Notes under the pieces: model-generated
Seen by the model: only the letters and a program-made list of their open reading frames with translations
Told to the model about the DNA's origin: nothing
Databases searched by the model: none
Part shown: positions 1 to 6,460 of the stretch, piece after piece
How the letters are laid out: every line of letters starts with the position of its first letter
Position numbering within the stretch: the first letter of the stretch is position 1
Assembly: GCA_030824255.1 (NCBI GenBank)
Contig: JAVBYB010000346.1
Coordinates: forward strand, 1-7,401
DNA length: 7,401 bases
Direction: 5' to 3'
Origin: a bacterium
GTDB taxonomy: Bacteria > Pseudomonadota > Alphaproteobacteria > Caulobacterales > Hyphomonadaceae
Translations under genes and position numbers: made by a program

Positions 1-268
1 AAGGGGATCGGGTAGCTGGAGGCTGGGAATGTTGAGATGCAAGGGCGTGCATCGCCGTTTGCGCACCATCGATCGGCAGGGCTTTAAGCTCCAGTTCGTC
101 CGCTCTCGCTGCAGGTACGTTCTTGGCGCCAGATTCCGAAGAAGCTCCAGACAACATTGTCTCAAAGCTCTGCAACGGAGCCTCAAAGTCGCGATACTCC
201 CGCCGTAACCCAAAGGGGCCGTTTTGCTCGAGCGGTAGAAATGGCGGGTTGCGATCAACCGTCGTCAT
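1..268 (-). CDS. Probable FliK (flagellar hook-length control), N-terminal part only
   Basis: An open frame starts at ATG 268-266 and runs 89 codons to the left edge without a stop. Its ATG overlaps the fliJ stop in an ATGA, as at several other junctions here. The visible protein begins MTTVDRNPPFLPLEQNGPFG and continues with a low-complexity stretch rich in Ala, Ser, Pro and Gln, with no transmembrane segment or signal peptide. FliK proteins have a poorly conserved, disordered, export-competent N-terminus like this, and only their C-terminal domain is diagnostic; that part lies outside the window. The name rests mainly on position: fliK follows fliJ in the common fliEFGHIJK order. A short segment with a Phe-Glu-Thr-Met-Leu-Ser-Gly motif near residue 35 is compatible with FliK N-termini but is not proof. 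It could be another secreted or hypothetical flagellar protein. The ribosome site upstream of 268 is weak, so translation probably depends on coupling to fliJ. Confidence 0.55.
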   Translation of the reverse strand, partial: MTTVDRNPPFLPLEQNGPFGLRREYRDFEAPLQSFETMLSGASSESGAKNVPAARADELELKALPIDGAQTAMHALASQHSQPPATRSP

Positions 269-714
269 GTCTGCGTCCACGCGTAGGTGGTACGGTCTTC
301 AGTGACCTGGGCGGTCGCTTCATCGCGCTGATCCCTGAGTGAGTTTCGAAGGCCCTTGAGAACATGTCTCGTGAGCTGAACATGAGCAGCCGCTGTTCCA
401 GCCGCGAGTCGCGACGTGTTAGCGTTGGACTTTGCGGTTTCGGCATCCAAAACGAGATCTGTTCGTTTCATGTCGTGTTGCGCGATAGTTGCCCCGAGGC
501 GCTGTAGCTGTTGCGGCTCCGCGATTGCGGCGGTCAGATATGAAGACCAGTCCTGGATAGCCTCTTCGAGAACAGCTTCTTGCTTTCTGAGCTCGAGCTC
601 CGCCTTGGCCTCGCGCGCCAGGCACTCTGCATTCGTCTGACGGGCATGCGCCGACAGGAGTTCCTGCGCGCTCAACACAGCGTGGTAGGAGCGTAAAATA
701 GCAAGTTTACGCAT
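265..714 (-). CDS. fliJ: FliJ-like flagellar export protein
   Basis: A 149-residue, almost wholly helical protein, charged and rich in Ala, Glu, Gln, Arg and Leu, with no membrane segment. It begins MRKLAILRSYHAVL. FliJ forms an antiparallel coiled coil that sits in the centre of the FliI hexamer, links it to the FlhA export gate and handles export chaperones; the usual length is about 140-150 residues, as here. FliJ sequences are weakly conserved, so the call rests on coiled-coil composition, length and position directly after fliI. The start at 714 overlaps the end of fliI by eight bases and is preceded by a very good Shine-Dalgarno sequence (AGGGAGG at 726-720) five bases upstream. The stop at 265-267 overlaps the ATG of the next gene. 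I see no frameshift or truncation. Confidence 0.8.
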   Translation of the reverse strand: MRKLAILRSYHAVLSAQELLSAHARQTNAECLAREAKAELELRKQEAVLEEAIQDWSSYLTAAIAEPQQLQRLGATIAQHDMKRTDLVLDAETAKSNANTSRLAAGTAAAHVQLTRHVLKGLRNSLRDQRDEATAQVTEDRTTYAWTQT

Positions 715-2047
715 ATGCGCCTCCCTTGCTTAGAAGTGAACGGAGGCTGGCGATCGTCTCGCTTATGCGCGCGCGCTCATTGTTGTGCTGGCGGAGGAAG
801 CCGTGCAGGCGCTCTCGGTCGCGGATAGCCTCGTCGAGACGTGCGTTCGTTCCCTGTCGGTAAAGTCCAGTCTCGACCATGAGGCGCGACTCTTCATAAA
901 GCGACAGGAGTGCGATGGCGGCCTGTGCCGCTGTCGCGTGTTGGGGTGACATGAGACGTTCCGACAGACGGCTCACGCTCCGCAGGATATCGACTGCGGG
1001 AAAGTGCCCCTTTTCTGCCAGCTGGCGCGACAAGACGATATGGCCGTCCAGAAGCGACTTCATCACTTCCGTGATCGGGTCATCGACATCGTCTGTTTCA
1101 CTTAGCACGGTAATCACGGCGGTGATGGAGCCGCCGCCTTTTTGTGCGCCGCAACGCTCGACTACGCGGGGCAGAGCAGAGAACACATTGGGCGTATATG
1201 CACGCAAAGTCGGAGGTGCGCCGCTCGCTAGACCGATCTCACGCAGCGCCATGGCGAACCGTGTTATCGAATCGATCACGAGAAGGACGCGGCGTTTACG
1301 TGCACGCCAGTGCTCTGCAAGGGCCAGCGCTTGATAGACCGCCCGAACGCGAATGGCGGCGCTTTGATCAGAAGTAGCGGCGACGCAGGTGAATTGCCCA
1401 GGATAGCGATTTACATCGCGCCATACCGCTTCGACTTCACGGCCACGCTCACCGACAAGACAAAGAATGCAATGATCGCAGACGACCTGTGTCGCAAGCT
1501 GCCGGATGAAGGTTGTCTTTCCAACGCCACTCGCCGCAAAGACGCCGATCCTCTGGCCCTCTCCAATCGGCAGCAGCCCGTCCATAGCGCGGATACCTGT
1601 TTCGAGAATCTGGTTGGGTTCCTGGCGCTTGAGAGGCGACATCACCTCGCCCTCAAGCCGCAGAAGTTCGTCGCAGACGGGAGGCGCGTGTCCATCGATG
1701 GCTTGGCCCAGGCCATCAATCACGCGTCCCACAAAAGCGTCTCCTACAGGAGCACGTGCGTGATCCGGGCGTGCAAGGACCTGCGCACCAGGAAGAATCG
1801 GCGCGGTTGGATCGAACGCTGACAAGACAATTCGGTCTTCATGAATTGCTACGACCTCGGCCAGGACGACCTCGCTCTCACCTCCGTGTAAGCTGCCGCC
1901 AGGAGCTGTTTCGATCGTGCACACTTCCCCAATCGCACAGAGCGGTCCGGTCGCCTCTACCCAGCCTCGTGCGATTCGAAGTACGCGACCCTTGCGTTGG
2001 ATGGGCGGGGTTTCCCCCAGAAGGGCATCAATCTCGGCAAGCTTCAC
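707..2047 (-). CDS. fliI: FliI, flagellum-specific export ATPase
   Basis: FliI is the cytoplasmic ATPase of the flagellar type III export apparatus. It forms a hexamer under the export gate and unfolds or releases substrates together with FliH and FliJ. The 446-residue product has the F1-like fold signatures in order: a beta-barrel N-domain (about 1-95), Walker A AASGVGKT (171-178), the GERGREV motif carrying the catalytic Glu (199-205, E204), Walker B VLLVIDS (254-260), and the run from GSITAVITVLSE through DDVDDP to the DGHIVLSR segment (306-341). I chose GTG 2047-2045 as start: it overlaps the fliH stop as GTGA, has GGAG eight bases upstream, and gives the usual family length. An ATG at 2155 would add 36 residues lying wholly inside fliH. 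One departure is that the usual GEPP after the REIGLA motif is GAPP (residues 276-279). Sequence motifs alone do not separate FliI from injectisome SctN, but the neighbours do. Confidence 0.96.
   Translation of the reverse strand: MKLAEIDALLGETPPIQRKGRVLRIARGWVEATGPLCAIGEVCTIETAPGGSLHGGESEVVLAEVVAIHEDRIVLSAFDPTAPILPGAQVLARPDHARAPVGDAFVGRVIDGLGQAIDGHAPPVCDELLRLEGEVMSPLKRQEPNQILETGIRAMDGLLPIGEGQRIGVFAASGVGKTTFIRQLATQVVCDHCILCLVGERGREVEAVWRDVNRYPGQFTCVAATSDQSAAIRVRAVYQALALAEHWRARKRRVLLVIDSITRFAMALREIGLASGAPPTLRAYTPNVFSALPRVVERCGAQKGGGSITAVITVLSETDDVDDPITEVMKSLLDGHIVLSRQLAEKGHFPAVDILRSVSRLSERLMSPQHATAAQAAIALLSLYEESRLMVETGLYRQGTNARLDEAIRDRERLHGFLRQHNNERARISETIASLRSLLSKGGAYA
720..726 (-). promoter_or_regulatory. 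Strong ribosome binding site for fliJ
   Basis: Read on the minus strand this is AGGGAGG, five bases before the fliJ ATG (714-712). It lies inside the last codons of fliI, so fliJ can recruit ribosomes on its own as well as by coupling. It fixes the fliJ start. Confidence 0.75.
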
Positions 2048-2724
2048 GTCCGTTGCTCCGCAAGAAGCTTCAAGCGCGAGAACGAACGTTGCAGTGCATT
2101 CCAGTATTCCGGCAGCGAGATATCGATTGTGCCGAGGCGAAGTTCGACTCGGCATGATCCGGATTTGAGCGACGGGTCGTGTTCCACTGACGCAGGTGAG
2201 GTCTTGGCGGCGTTCGCGATCGCAGCAAGGCTTTCTTGTTGTGGGAAGTCTTCGGCGCTTACCCGCAGATTGATGACCATGTCTTGCTGGAGCACTTCAA
2301 GATGATGCTTGATAGCGACCTCAATGAGTTCACCATAACGGGCTGGATTGCCTAACAAGCGTGCGAGTGCATTTTCGCAGATCATCACTGCGGATGCGTT
2401 CAGCTCCTCGATCTTTACGGCGAACGAATCTCGCGCCTCTCTAATGCTGCTCGCGAGCATAGCTGAATGGGCTGCTTCGTCCCGGTGATAAGCAGCCAAC
2501 GCCGTAAGACGCCCATCTTCTCGCGCGGCTGCAATCAGTTCGTCGCGTTTCAGCTCCGACGCTGCAAGGGATTTCCGAAGCCGTTCTATCTCAAGCTCTG
2601 CGGCGGAAGCGGGAGTACGTTGGTTGATGTTTGGCGTAATGCCTCGCTCGCCTTCAAGGGTATCAAGATCCAGCGAGCTAACGCGCGATTGCTCGTCCAA
2701 ATTGGAGGCGCGAATCACATTCAC
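2044..2724 (-). CDS. fliH: FliH-like stator/regulator of the export ATPase
   Basis: FliH dimers bind the FliI N-terminus, hold the ATPase in check and tether it to the C-ring. The product has 226 residues, close to the enterobacterial length. Residues about 41-110 form a long helical, coiled-coil-like stretch rich in Ala, Glu and Arg. The C-terminal half (about 110-226) looks like the FliH/SctL/V-ATPase-E-type domain, including EHDPSLKSGSCRVELRLGTI (181-200) then DISLPEYW, which matches the family pattern of an Asp, a Gly-x-Cys and a Gly-x-(I/V)-Asp. The start is GTG 2724-2722 overlapping the previous stop as GTGA; a second GTG lies two codons in. The ribosome site is poor, so coupling to the upstream gene is likely. 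The tryptophans that enterobacterial FliH carries near its N-terminus for docking to FlhA and FliN are absent; the only Trp is at 208. Confidence 0.88.
   Translation of the reverse strand: MNVIRASNLDEQSRVSSLDLDTLEGERGITPNINQRTPASAAELEIERLRKSLAASELKRDELIAAAREDGRLTALAAYHRDEAAHSAMLASSIREARDSFAVKIEELNASAVMICENALARLLGNPARYGELIEVAIKHHLEVLQQDMVINLRVSAEDFPQQESLAAIANAAKTSPASVEHDPSLKSGSCRVELRLGTIDISLPEYWNALQRSFSRLKLLAEQRT
2056..2059 (-). promoter_or_regulatory. Ribosome binding site deciding the GTG start of fliI
   Basis: On the minus strand this reads GGAG, eight bases before GTG 2047-2045. With the GTGA overlap at 2047-2044 it supports GTG over the upstream in-frame ATG at 2155. Confidence 0.6.
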
Positions 2725-3044
2725 AGCGGATCGCCCATCTTCAACGGCGTCCCGGAAAGAAGATCCTTCAACGCGTTCGCCGTCGCCGCTGTCACGGCGC
2801 GCTTGCCGCCTGTCTCCATAATTGCGCGACGAACGGTCCGACGTAGTAGAGGGCTGAATTGACCAAGGGCGATTGTTGAATGGCCTTTAGGTCGTCGCTG
2901 GCGACGCCGCAACAAGGTCAGCCGACGTTCCAACTGCGTTCGTTCCGATAGGGACAGATAAGAGAGAACTGCTTTTCGATCCCTGACTCGCAATGAAGTC
3001 AGAATACGAAGATCTTCCGTTGCTTCATCTTCAAGAAGCGCCAT
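2721..3044 (-). CDS. Short basic protein of unknown function in the fliG position
   Basis: A 107-residue soluble protein that I do not recognise by sequence. It sits exactly where fliG normally lies, between fliF and fliH. It has an acidic N-terminus (MALLEDEATEDL), a helix pair with a Leu-Ser-x-x-Glu-Arg motif around residues 30-40, a very basic stretch (about 40-54, RRLTLLRRRQRRPKG), then SPLLRRTVRRAIMETGG (64-80) and a final helix about 85-97. FliG is usually about 330 residues with an EHPQ motif in its middle domain and charged torque residues at the C-terminus; none of that is present. The start at 3044 has GGAGG six bases upstream and overlaps fliF by 14 bases; an earlier ATG at 3095 lies deeper in fliF and was rejected. 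The stop is a GTGA overlap with fliH, so no flanking DNA is left for a decayed fliG. It may be a minimal FliG substitute, an adaptor, or unrelated. Confidence 0.85.
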   Translation of the reverse strand: MALLEDEATEDLRILTSLRVRDRKAVLSYLSLSERTQLERRLTLLRRRQRRPKGHSTIALGQFSPLLRRTVRRAIMETGGKRAVTAATANALKDLLSGTPLKMGDPL

Positions 3045-4221
3045 CGGTCGCCTCCGCCCTTTGGGATTGCAAGCCGATCCGAAGGCGTTCGGCAAAGCGC
3101 TGTTGATCCTCGATCGACAGACGCGGCAAAGGCCGCCGCCAATTGGTAATCACAATGATGATCGCAAGTAAAACCAGCACGATCGTGGCAACGATAAGCG
3201 GCATCACGACGTCATCGCCTGCGTCCGCTGCATTTGTCGCCGGTGCTTCTGCCGCTTGCGGCAATGCTACGGGCACAGGCTCAGCTTTCAGTTCAGTTGG
3301 CGCATCGATACCGCCAAGCTTCAGGTCGAAAGACACCGGAACTTTCGCTCCGCCAGCTGACGTGACCATGATCTCGATTGCTGCAAGAACCTGATCACGT
3401 TCATCCGCATCGAGAGGCCGGTTTGTTAGGATGCGGATGTGACCTGGTAGCGATGATGGGTATGCGTTCGATGCTGGCTCAAGCTGCACGAAGGGCGCTA
3501 CATCTACAGGAAGCGTGCTTGTTACCGCAGAGAGTAGGCCCGTGTGAGGCTCCGCTAAAACTGGGTCGATTGGCGTTTCCGAAGGAGAGGGGCTGATTAC
3601 AGTCCCACGACCGTTCAGGACAACGACATCCTCTGCTGCAAGATCTGCGATCGAGGAGGCAACGAGCTGCTGGATGCCTGCAATTGTTCCAACGGTTTCG
3701 ATTTCAGGTGAACGTGTCAACAGCGTCACGGCAGCCTTCGCTGGCGAACGCTCGCTGCGAAACGTGGACCGCTCAGGTATAAAGATATGTATGCGGGCCT
3801 CGAGCACGCCGTCGATTTTCATGATTGTGCGAGTGAGTTCGCCTTGCAGTGCACGTTGATACTTGATGCGCTGGGCGAACTCGGTGAGCCCGAGATCTGA
3901 CGTGTCGAATAGCTCGAAACCTTCCTGGCCAGGCGCATGCAGATCCGCGCCTGCAAGCTTTAAGCGCGCGGAATCTCGCTGTGCGCTCGGAGCGAGGATC
4001 GTAGCGCCACCATCTGCGAGTTCGTATGGGATGGATTGCGCTTCCAGTTCATCGACGACTGCTGATGCTTCTGCTGGTCTCAGTCCCTGTAACAAAATCG
4101 ACATCTCGCGCCGAGTGAATGCGAAGTAGCTTGCCAGCAGGATGCCACCAAACACGACGAGCAGCAGCGCAATCATCCATGGCCGGACGCGTCTTTGTGT
4201 CTTGCTTGCGGCGGTCGGCAT
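3031..4221 (-). CDS. fliF: FliF, flagellar MS-ring protein (short form)
   Basis: FliF builds the inner-membrane MS ring on which the rod, export gate and rotor assemble. The 396-residue protein has a first transmembrane helix (about 16-35), RBM1 (about 40-95), then the hallmark linker and RBM2: GFELFDTSDLGLTEFAQRIK (101-120), YQRALQGELTRTI (121-133), ARIHIFIPE (142-150) and VVVLNGRG (199-206). A reduced RBM3-like segment follows (about 228-302, including GHIRILTNRPLDADE), then an Ala/Pro-rich linker and a second transmembrane helix (about 338-359). The cytoplasmic tail is 37 residues. Typical FliF has about 530-570 residues, with a large beta-collar insertion in RBM3 and a tail of roughly 80 residues ending in a FliG-binding helix. 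The collar is missing here and the tail is much shorter. The start at 4221 is 12 bases after fliE. It is not an injectisome SctJ, because RBM2-style linkers, two membrane helices and rod/ring genes surround it. Confidence 0.93.
   Translation of the reverse strand: MPTAASKTQRRVRPWMIALLLVVFGGILLASYFAFTRREMSILLQGLRPAEASAVVDELEAQSIPYELADGGATILAPSAQRDSARLKLAGADLHAPGQEGFELFDTSDLGLTEFAQRIKYQRALQGELTRTIMKIDGVLEARIHIFIPERSTFRSERSPAKAAVTLLTRSPEIETVGTIAGIQQLVASSIADLAAEDVVVLNGRGTVISPSPSETPIDPVLAEPHTGLLSAVTSTLPVDVAPFVQLEPASNAYPSSLPGHIRILTNRPLDADERDQVLAAIEIMVTSAGGAKVPVSFDLKLGGIDAPTELKAEPVPVALPQAAEAPATNAADAGDDVVMPLIVATIVLVLLAIIIVITNWRRPLPRLSIEDQQRFAERLRIGLQSQRAEATDGAS
3051..3055 (-). promoter_or_regulatory. 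Ribosome binding site deciding the start of the 107-residue gene
   Basis: GGAGG on the minus strand, six bases before ATG 3044-3042, placed inside the last codons of fliF. It favours this start over the upstream ATG at 3095. Confidence 0.7.
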
Positions 4222-4233
4222 GCCTGATCCGGG

Positions 4234-4554
4234 CTAGAGCTGGGTGTTCATGATTTCACGATAGGCTTCTACCAGGCGCGTGCGCACCTGCATGGCTAGC
4301 TCGATCGCGATCCGCGCTTCTTCCAGCGCGATGGTGACCTGGTGAACCGGTATCGACTCATCCAGCGCAAAGGCGCGCACCATGTGATCAGCTTCCGAAA
4401 TTTTCTGCTCAACATGAGTGATTCCCTTGCCGAGCATTTCGCCGAAACTGACCTGCGGTGCGCTCTGCTGTGTTGCCACACCAGAACCGTTTACTCCCGG
4501 GACGATAGCGACGGATTGTGCTCCTATCGCTGTAATGGCTTCAACTGGCGTCAT
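4234..4554 (-). CDS. fliE: FliE, MS-ring/rod junction protein
   Basis: FliE is an exported small protein that joins the MS ring and export gate to the proximal rod, and it is needed early for rod assembly. The product has 106 residues, the usual size. The diagnostic C-terminal helices are clear: VSFGEMLGKGI (35-45), then EEARIAIELAMQVRTRLVEA (78-97) and the ending YREIMNTQL, matching the family's Val-Arg-(x)2-Leu-(x)2-Ala-Tyr-x-Glu-Ile-Met pattern. No cleaved signal peptide is seen, as expected for a type III export substrate. The ATG at 4554-4552 overlaps the flgC stop as ATGA, and a weak GGGA lies about ten bases upstream. Placement between flgC and fliF follows the common flgBC-fliE-fliF arrangement. 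Confidence 0.95.
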   Translation of the reverse strand: MTPVEAITAIGAQSVAIVPGVNGSGVATQQSAPQVSFGEMLGKGITHVEQKISEADHMVRAFALDESIPVHQVTIALEEARIAIELAMQVRTRLVEAYREIMNTQL

Positions 4555-4973
4555 GATTGACGTCCCATGTCGAGAGCGCGGGCATACATACCTTGCGCCA
4601 AGCTAATGACAGCAAGGTTGGCCTCGTAGGCGCGAGACGTCTTGATCATCAGTGTCATTTCGCTGGCGTGATCAACGTTTGGTCGCGTTACAAATCCTTC
4701 TGCATCGGCATGCGGATGCTCGGGTTCATAGGTTTGCCGCAGTCCGTTAGCTTGTGGCTCGACACCCGTTACCTGCACGCCGCCAGGATAGAGCCTTGCA
4801 TTGTCCAGCATTGTGCTGAACTGCACGTTGGGCGCGCTAACCAGCCTGAGCGGGCGAAACACGTCTCCGTCGGCGCTTCGGGTGGAACTCATGTTGGCGA
4901 GGTTTTGCGCGATGACCTGCAACCGCTGCCATTCCACATCGAGCCCGCTGCGGCCAATCTGTATCGGGTCCAT
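4551..4973 (-). CDS. flgC: FlgC, proximal rod protein
   Basis: FlgC forms part of the proximal rod in the periplasm and is exported by the flagellar apparatus without a cleaved signal. The 140-residue product (family about 134-140) shows the rod-protein N-terminal motif IAQNLANMSSTRSADGDVFR (21-40), where the family has Ile-Ala-x-Asn-(I/L)-Ala-Asn and a Thr-Arg region. It also shows the C-terminal FlgC signature: EPEHPHADAEGFVTRPNVDH (83-102), then EMTLMIKTSRAYEANL (105-120), and the closing ARALDMG. The start at 4973 lies two bases after the flgB stop and has an excellent ribosome site (AAGGAGG, 4989-4983) nine bases upstream. Confidence 0.97.
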   Translation of the reverse strand: MDPIQIGRSGLDVEWQRLQVIAQNLANMSSTRSADGDVFRPLRLVSAPNVQFSTMLDNARLYPGGVQVTGVEPQANGLRQTYEPEHPHADAEGFVTRPNVDHASEMTLMIKTSRAYEANLAVISLAQGMYARALDMGRQS

Positions 4974-4975
4974 GA

Positions 4976-5326
4976 TTAGCGGCCTCCTTCCGAGATCACG
5001 GCGCGGTGCAAGGCCATCTCGCGTGAAAGCACATCGAGCAGCGCACGATAACGTAGCGCGGTCTGAGAGGCGTCGGCCAGTTCGAGATCGATACGCACTG
5101 CTTCAGAGTCAGCGGTGGATGGCGCCACATGCGCTAGAGGCATAACCTGCGCAACCGCAACGGCTCCCTTACTTTCGGCGGCGCGAAGCTCAGCTTCGAA
5201 TGAGACACGCACAGGTTGGTAGTCAGGTGAACTCACGTTCGCGATATTCTGCGCTGTGAACGCGTACCGAATAGACAGCCCGTCCAGTGATTTTTTGAGT
5301 ATAGCTGCGGAGATCTCGTCCAACAT
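4976..5326 (-). CDS. flgB: FlgB, proximal rod protein
   Basis: FlgB is a proximal rod subunit assembled in the periplasm next to FliE and FlgC. The 116-residue protein is shorter than the enterobacterial protein (about 137), but both conserved ends are present: the N-terminal rod motif AFTAQNIANVSSPDYQPVRV (22-41) followed by SFEAEL, and a C-terminal helix around LRYRALLDVLSREMALHRAV that packs against the N-terminal helix in assembled rod proteins. The shortening is in the variable middle segment. The start at 5326 is six bases after the flgI stop, with AGGGGG immediately upstream (5334-5329), closer to the ATG than usual. Confidence 0.93.
   Translation of the reverse strand: MLDEISAAILKKSLDGLSIRYAFTAQNIANVSSPDYQPVRVSFEAELRAAESKGAVAVAQVMPLAHVAPSTADSEAVRIDLELADASQTALRYRALLDVLSREMALHRAVISEGGR
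4983..4989 (-). promoter_or_regulatory. Strong ribosome binding site for flgC
   Basis: AAGGAGG on the minus strand, nine bases before the flgC ATG (4973-4971), within the last codons of flgB. It is one of the best Shine-Dalgarno matches in the window. Confidence 0.75.
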
Positions 5327-5332
5327 TGCCCC

Positions 5333-6460
5333 CTATTGCACGATGAGGTCGGCATGAAGTGCGCCGGCTGAGCGAATGGCCTGCAGGATGGAGATGATCC
5401 TGCGCGTATCGACTCGCGCGGCCGAGAGGCCCTGCGCCAAGTCGGCAACGGTGGTGTTCGGAAACGACGCCACGACCTCATCAGCGCCACGCGAAACACC
5501 AAGTTGGGTGTTAGTCACGATCAGGCTTTGAATATCAGGTGCGCGTCCGGCGATGAATGATGGCTGAGATGCGTAGGAATCGCTCGTCACTGTCACCTTC
5601 ACATCACCTTGTGAGATGACCACGCCTGATATCAACACGTCGCCGCCAGCCACGATCGTTCCAGTGCGTTCATTGACAATCACGCGCGGTGAACGATCCG
5701 GCATGACGCGTACGCCTTCAAGCGCCGCAAGGAAGTGGGTAAGGTTGGAGCGATCTGAAGCATAACTGATACGGATTTCGTCCGCATTCTTGGCCCAGGC
5801 GATCTGCTCGCCGAAATGCGCGTTGATGCCCGATGCAATTCGACTGGCTGTGGTGAAGTCGGGATTGTGCAGCAGGAATCCAACTGCGTTGTCAGCGCCC
5901 AGTAGATCTGCATCGACTTCAGCCTCGACAGTGGCGCCGTCCTCAAGACGCGCTGTCGTTGGGTAGTTGCGTTGATTGAGATTAAGTTGACTGTCGAAGC
6001 TATCGCCTCCAGCAATCAATGGACCCTGAGCAAGGGCGTATGGTTGCTGGTCGGGGCCGAGCAGGGGTGTCATAAGAAGAGTACCGCCAGCAAGGCTTCT
6101 CGCGTCTCCTGCCGAAGAGATTGTCACTGGAATGCGGTCGCCGACATTCGCGGACGCCGGAAGCTTGCCTACAATCATTACAACAGCGACGTTTCTGCTG
6201 CTAATGTCCTCGTCGGATACGGTAAGACCAAAGCGACTGTAGACATTGTTGAGTGCTTGTCGCGTTACGCTGCTGCGCGAGGAATCGCCTGAACCTGCGA
6301 GGCCGACGACAAGGCCGTATCCGACAATCGCATTCTCGCGCCAACCGCTGAAGCGCCCGAGCCCCTTCAACGCCACTTCTTGTGCTAGCGCCGCGTGAGC
6401 GCCTGCTGTCACGACGAGCATCAGGATAAGTTTGATGATGAAGAACAGAGACCGGCTCAT
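5333..6460 (-). CDS. flgI: FlgI, flagellar P-ring protein
   Basis: FlgI forms the periplasmic P ring around the rod at the peptidoglycan layer, assembled with the help of FlgA. The product has 375 residues, near the usual 365. It begins with a Sec signal peptide: a hydrophobic stretch FFIIKLILMLVVTAG with probable cleavage after ALA at residue 26. The mature part opens with the family motif VGYGLVVGLAGSGDS (46-60). It ends with ISILQAIRSAGALHADLIVQ, close to the FlgI consensus C-terminus. I chose ATG 6460-6458 because it overlaps the flgH stop as ATGA and places the signal peptide at the N-terminus. An in-frame ATG at 6490 would add ten residues inside flgH. Confidence 0.96.
   Translation of the reverse strand: MSRSLFFIIKLILMLVVTAGAHAALAQEVALKGLGRFSGWRENAIVGYGLVVGLAGSGDSSRSSVTRQALNNVYSRFGLTVSDEDISSRNVAVVMIVGKLPASANVGDRIPVTISSAGDARSLAGGTLLMTPLLGPDQQPYALAQGPLIAGGDSFDSQLNLNQRNYPTTARLEDGATVEAEVDADLLGADNAVGFLLHNPDFTTASRIASGINAHFGEQIAWAKNADEIRISYASDRSNLTHFLAALEGVRVMPDRSPRVIVNERTGTIVAGGDVLISGVVISQGDVKVTVTSDSYASQPSFIAGRAPDIQSLIVTNTQLGVSRGADEVVASFPNTTVADLAQGLSAARVDTRRIISILQAIRSAGALHADLIVQ

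Noticed and set aside
915..1334. A 139-codon plus-strand open frame
   Set aside because: It is antisense to the C-terminal half of fliI; its composition (Arg, Ser, Ala) is typical of the reverse frame of a GC-rich gene.
1310..1822. A 170-codon open frame on the plus strand
   Set aside because: It lies wholly antisense to the conserved ATPase core of fliI, has no recognisable domain, and is best explained as a shadow of that gene's codon pattern.
2047..2155. Longer FliI starting at ATG 2155
   Set aside because: It would add 36 residues lying entirely inside fliH and unlike FliI N-termini. GTG 2047 has a ribosome site and a GTGA overlap.
3044..3095. Longer form of the 107-residue protein starting at ATG 3095
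   Set aside because: It would overlap fliF by 65 bases; ATG 3044 has GGAGG at ideal spacing.
3031..4221. FliF as a truncated pseudogene, or as an injectisome SctJ
   Set aside because: Both membrane helices and conserved RBM motifs are intact, the frame is uninterrupted and the ends are coupled to neighbours. The rod, P-ring and L-ring genes show the system is flagellar.
4557..4979. A 140-codon plus-strand frame opposite flgC
   Set aside because: It mirrors flgC almost exactly, and flgC has clear family motifs and a strong ribosome site.
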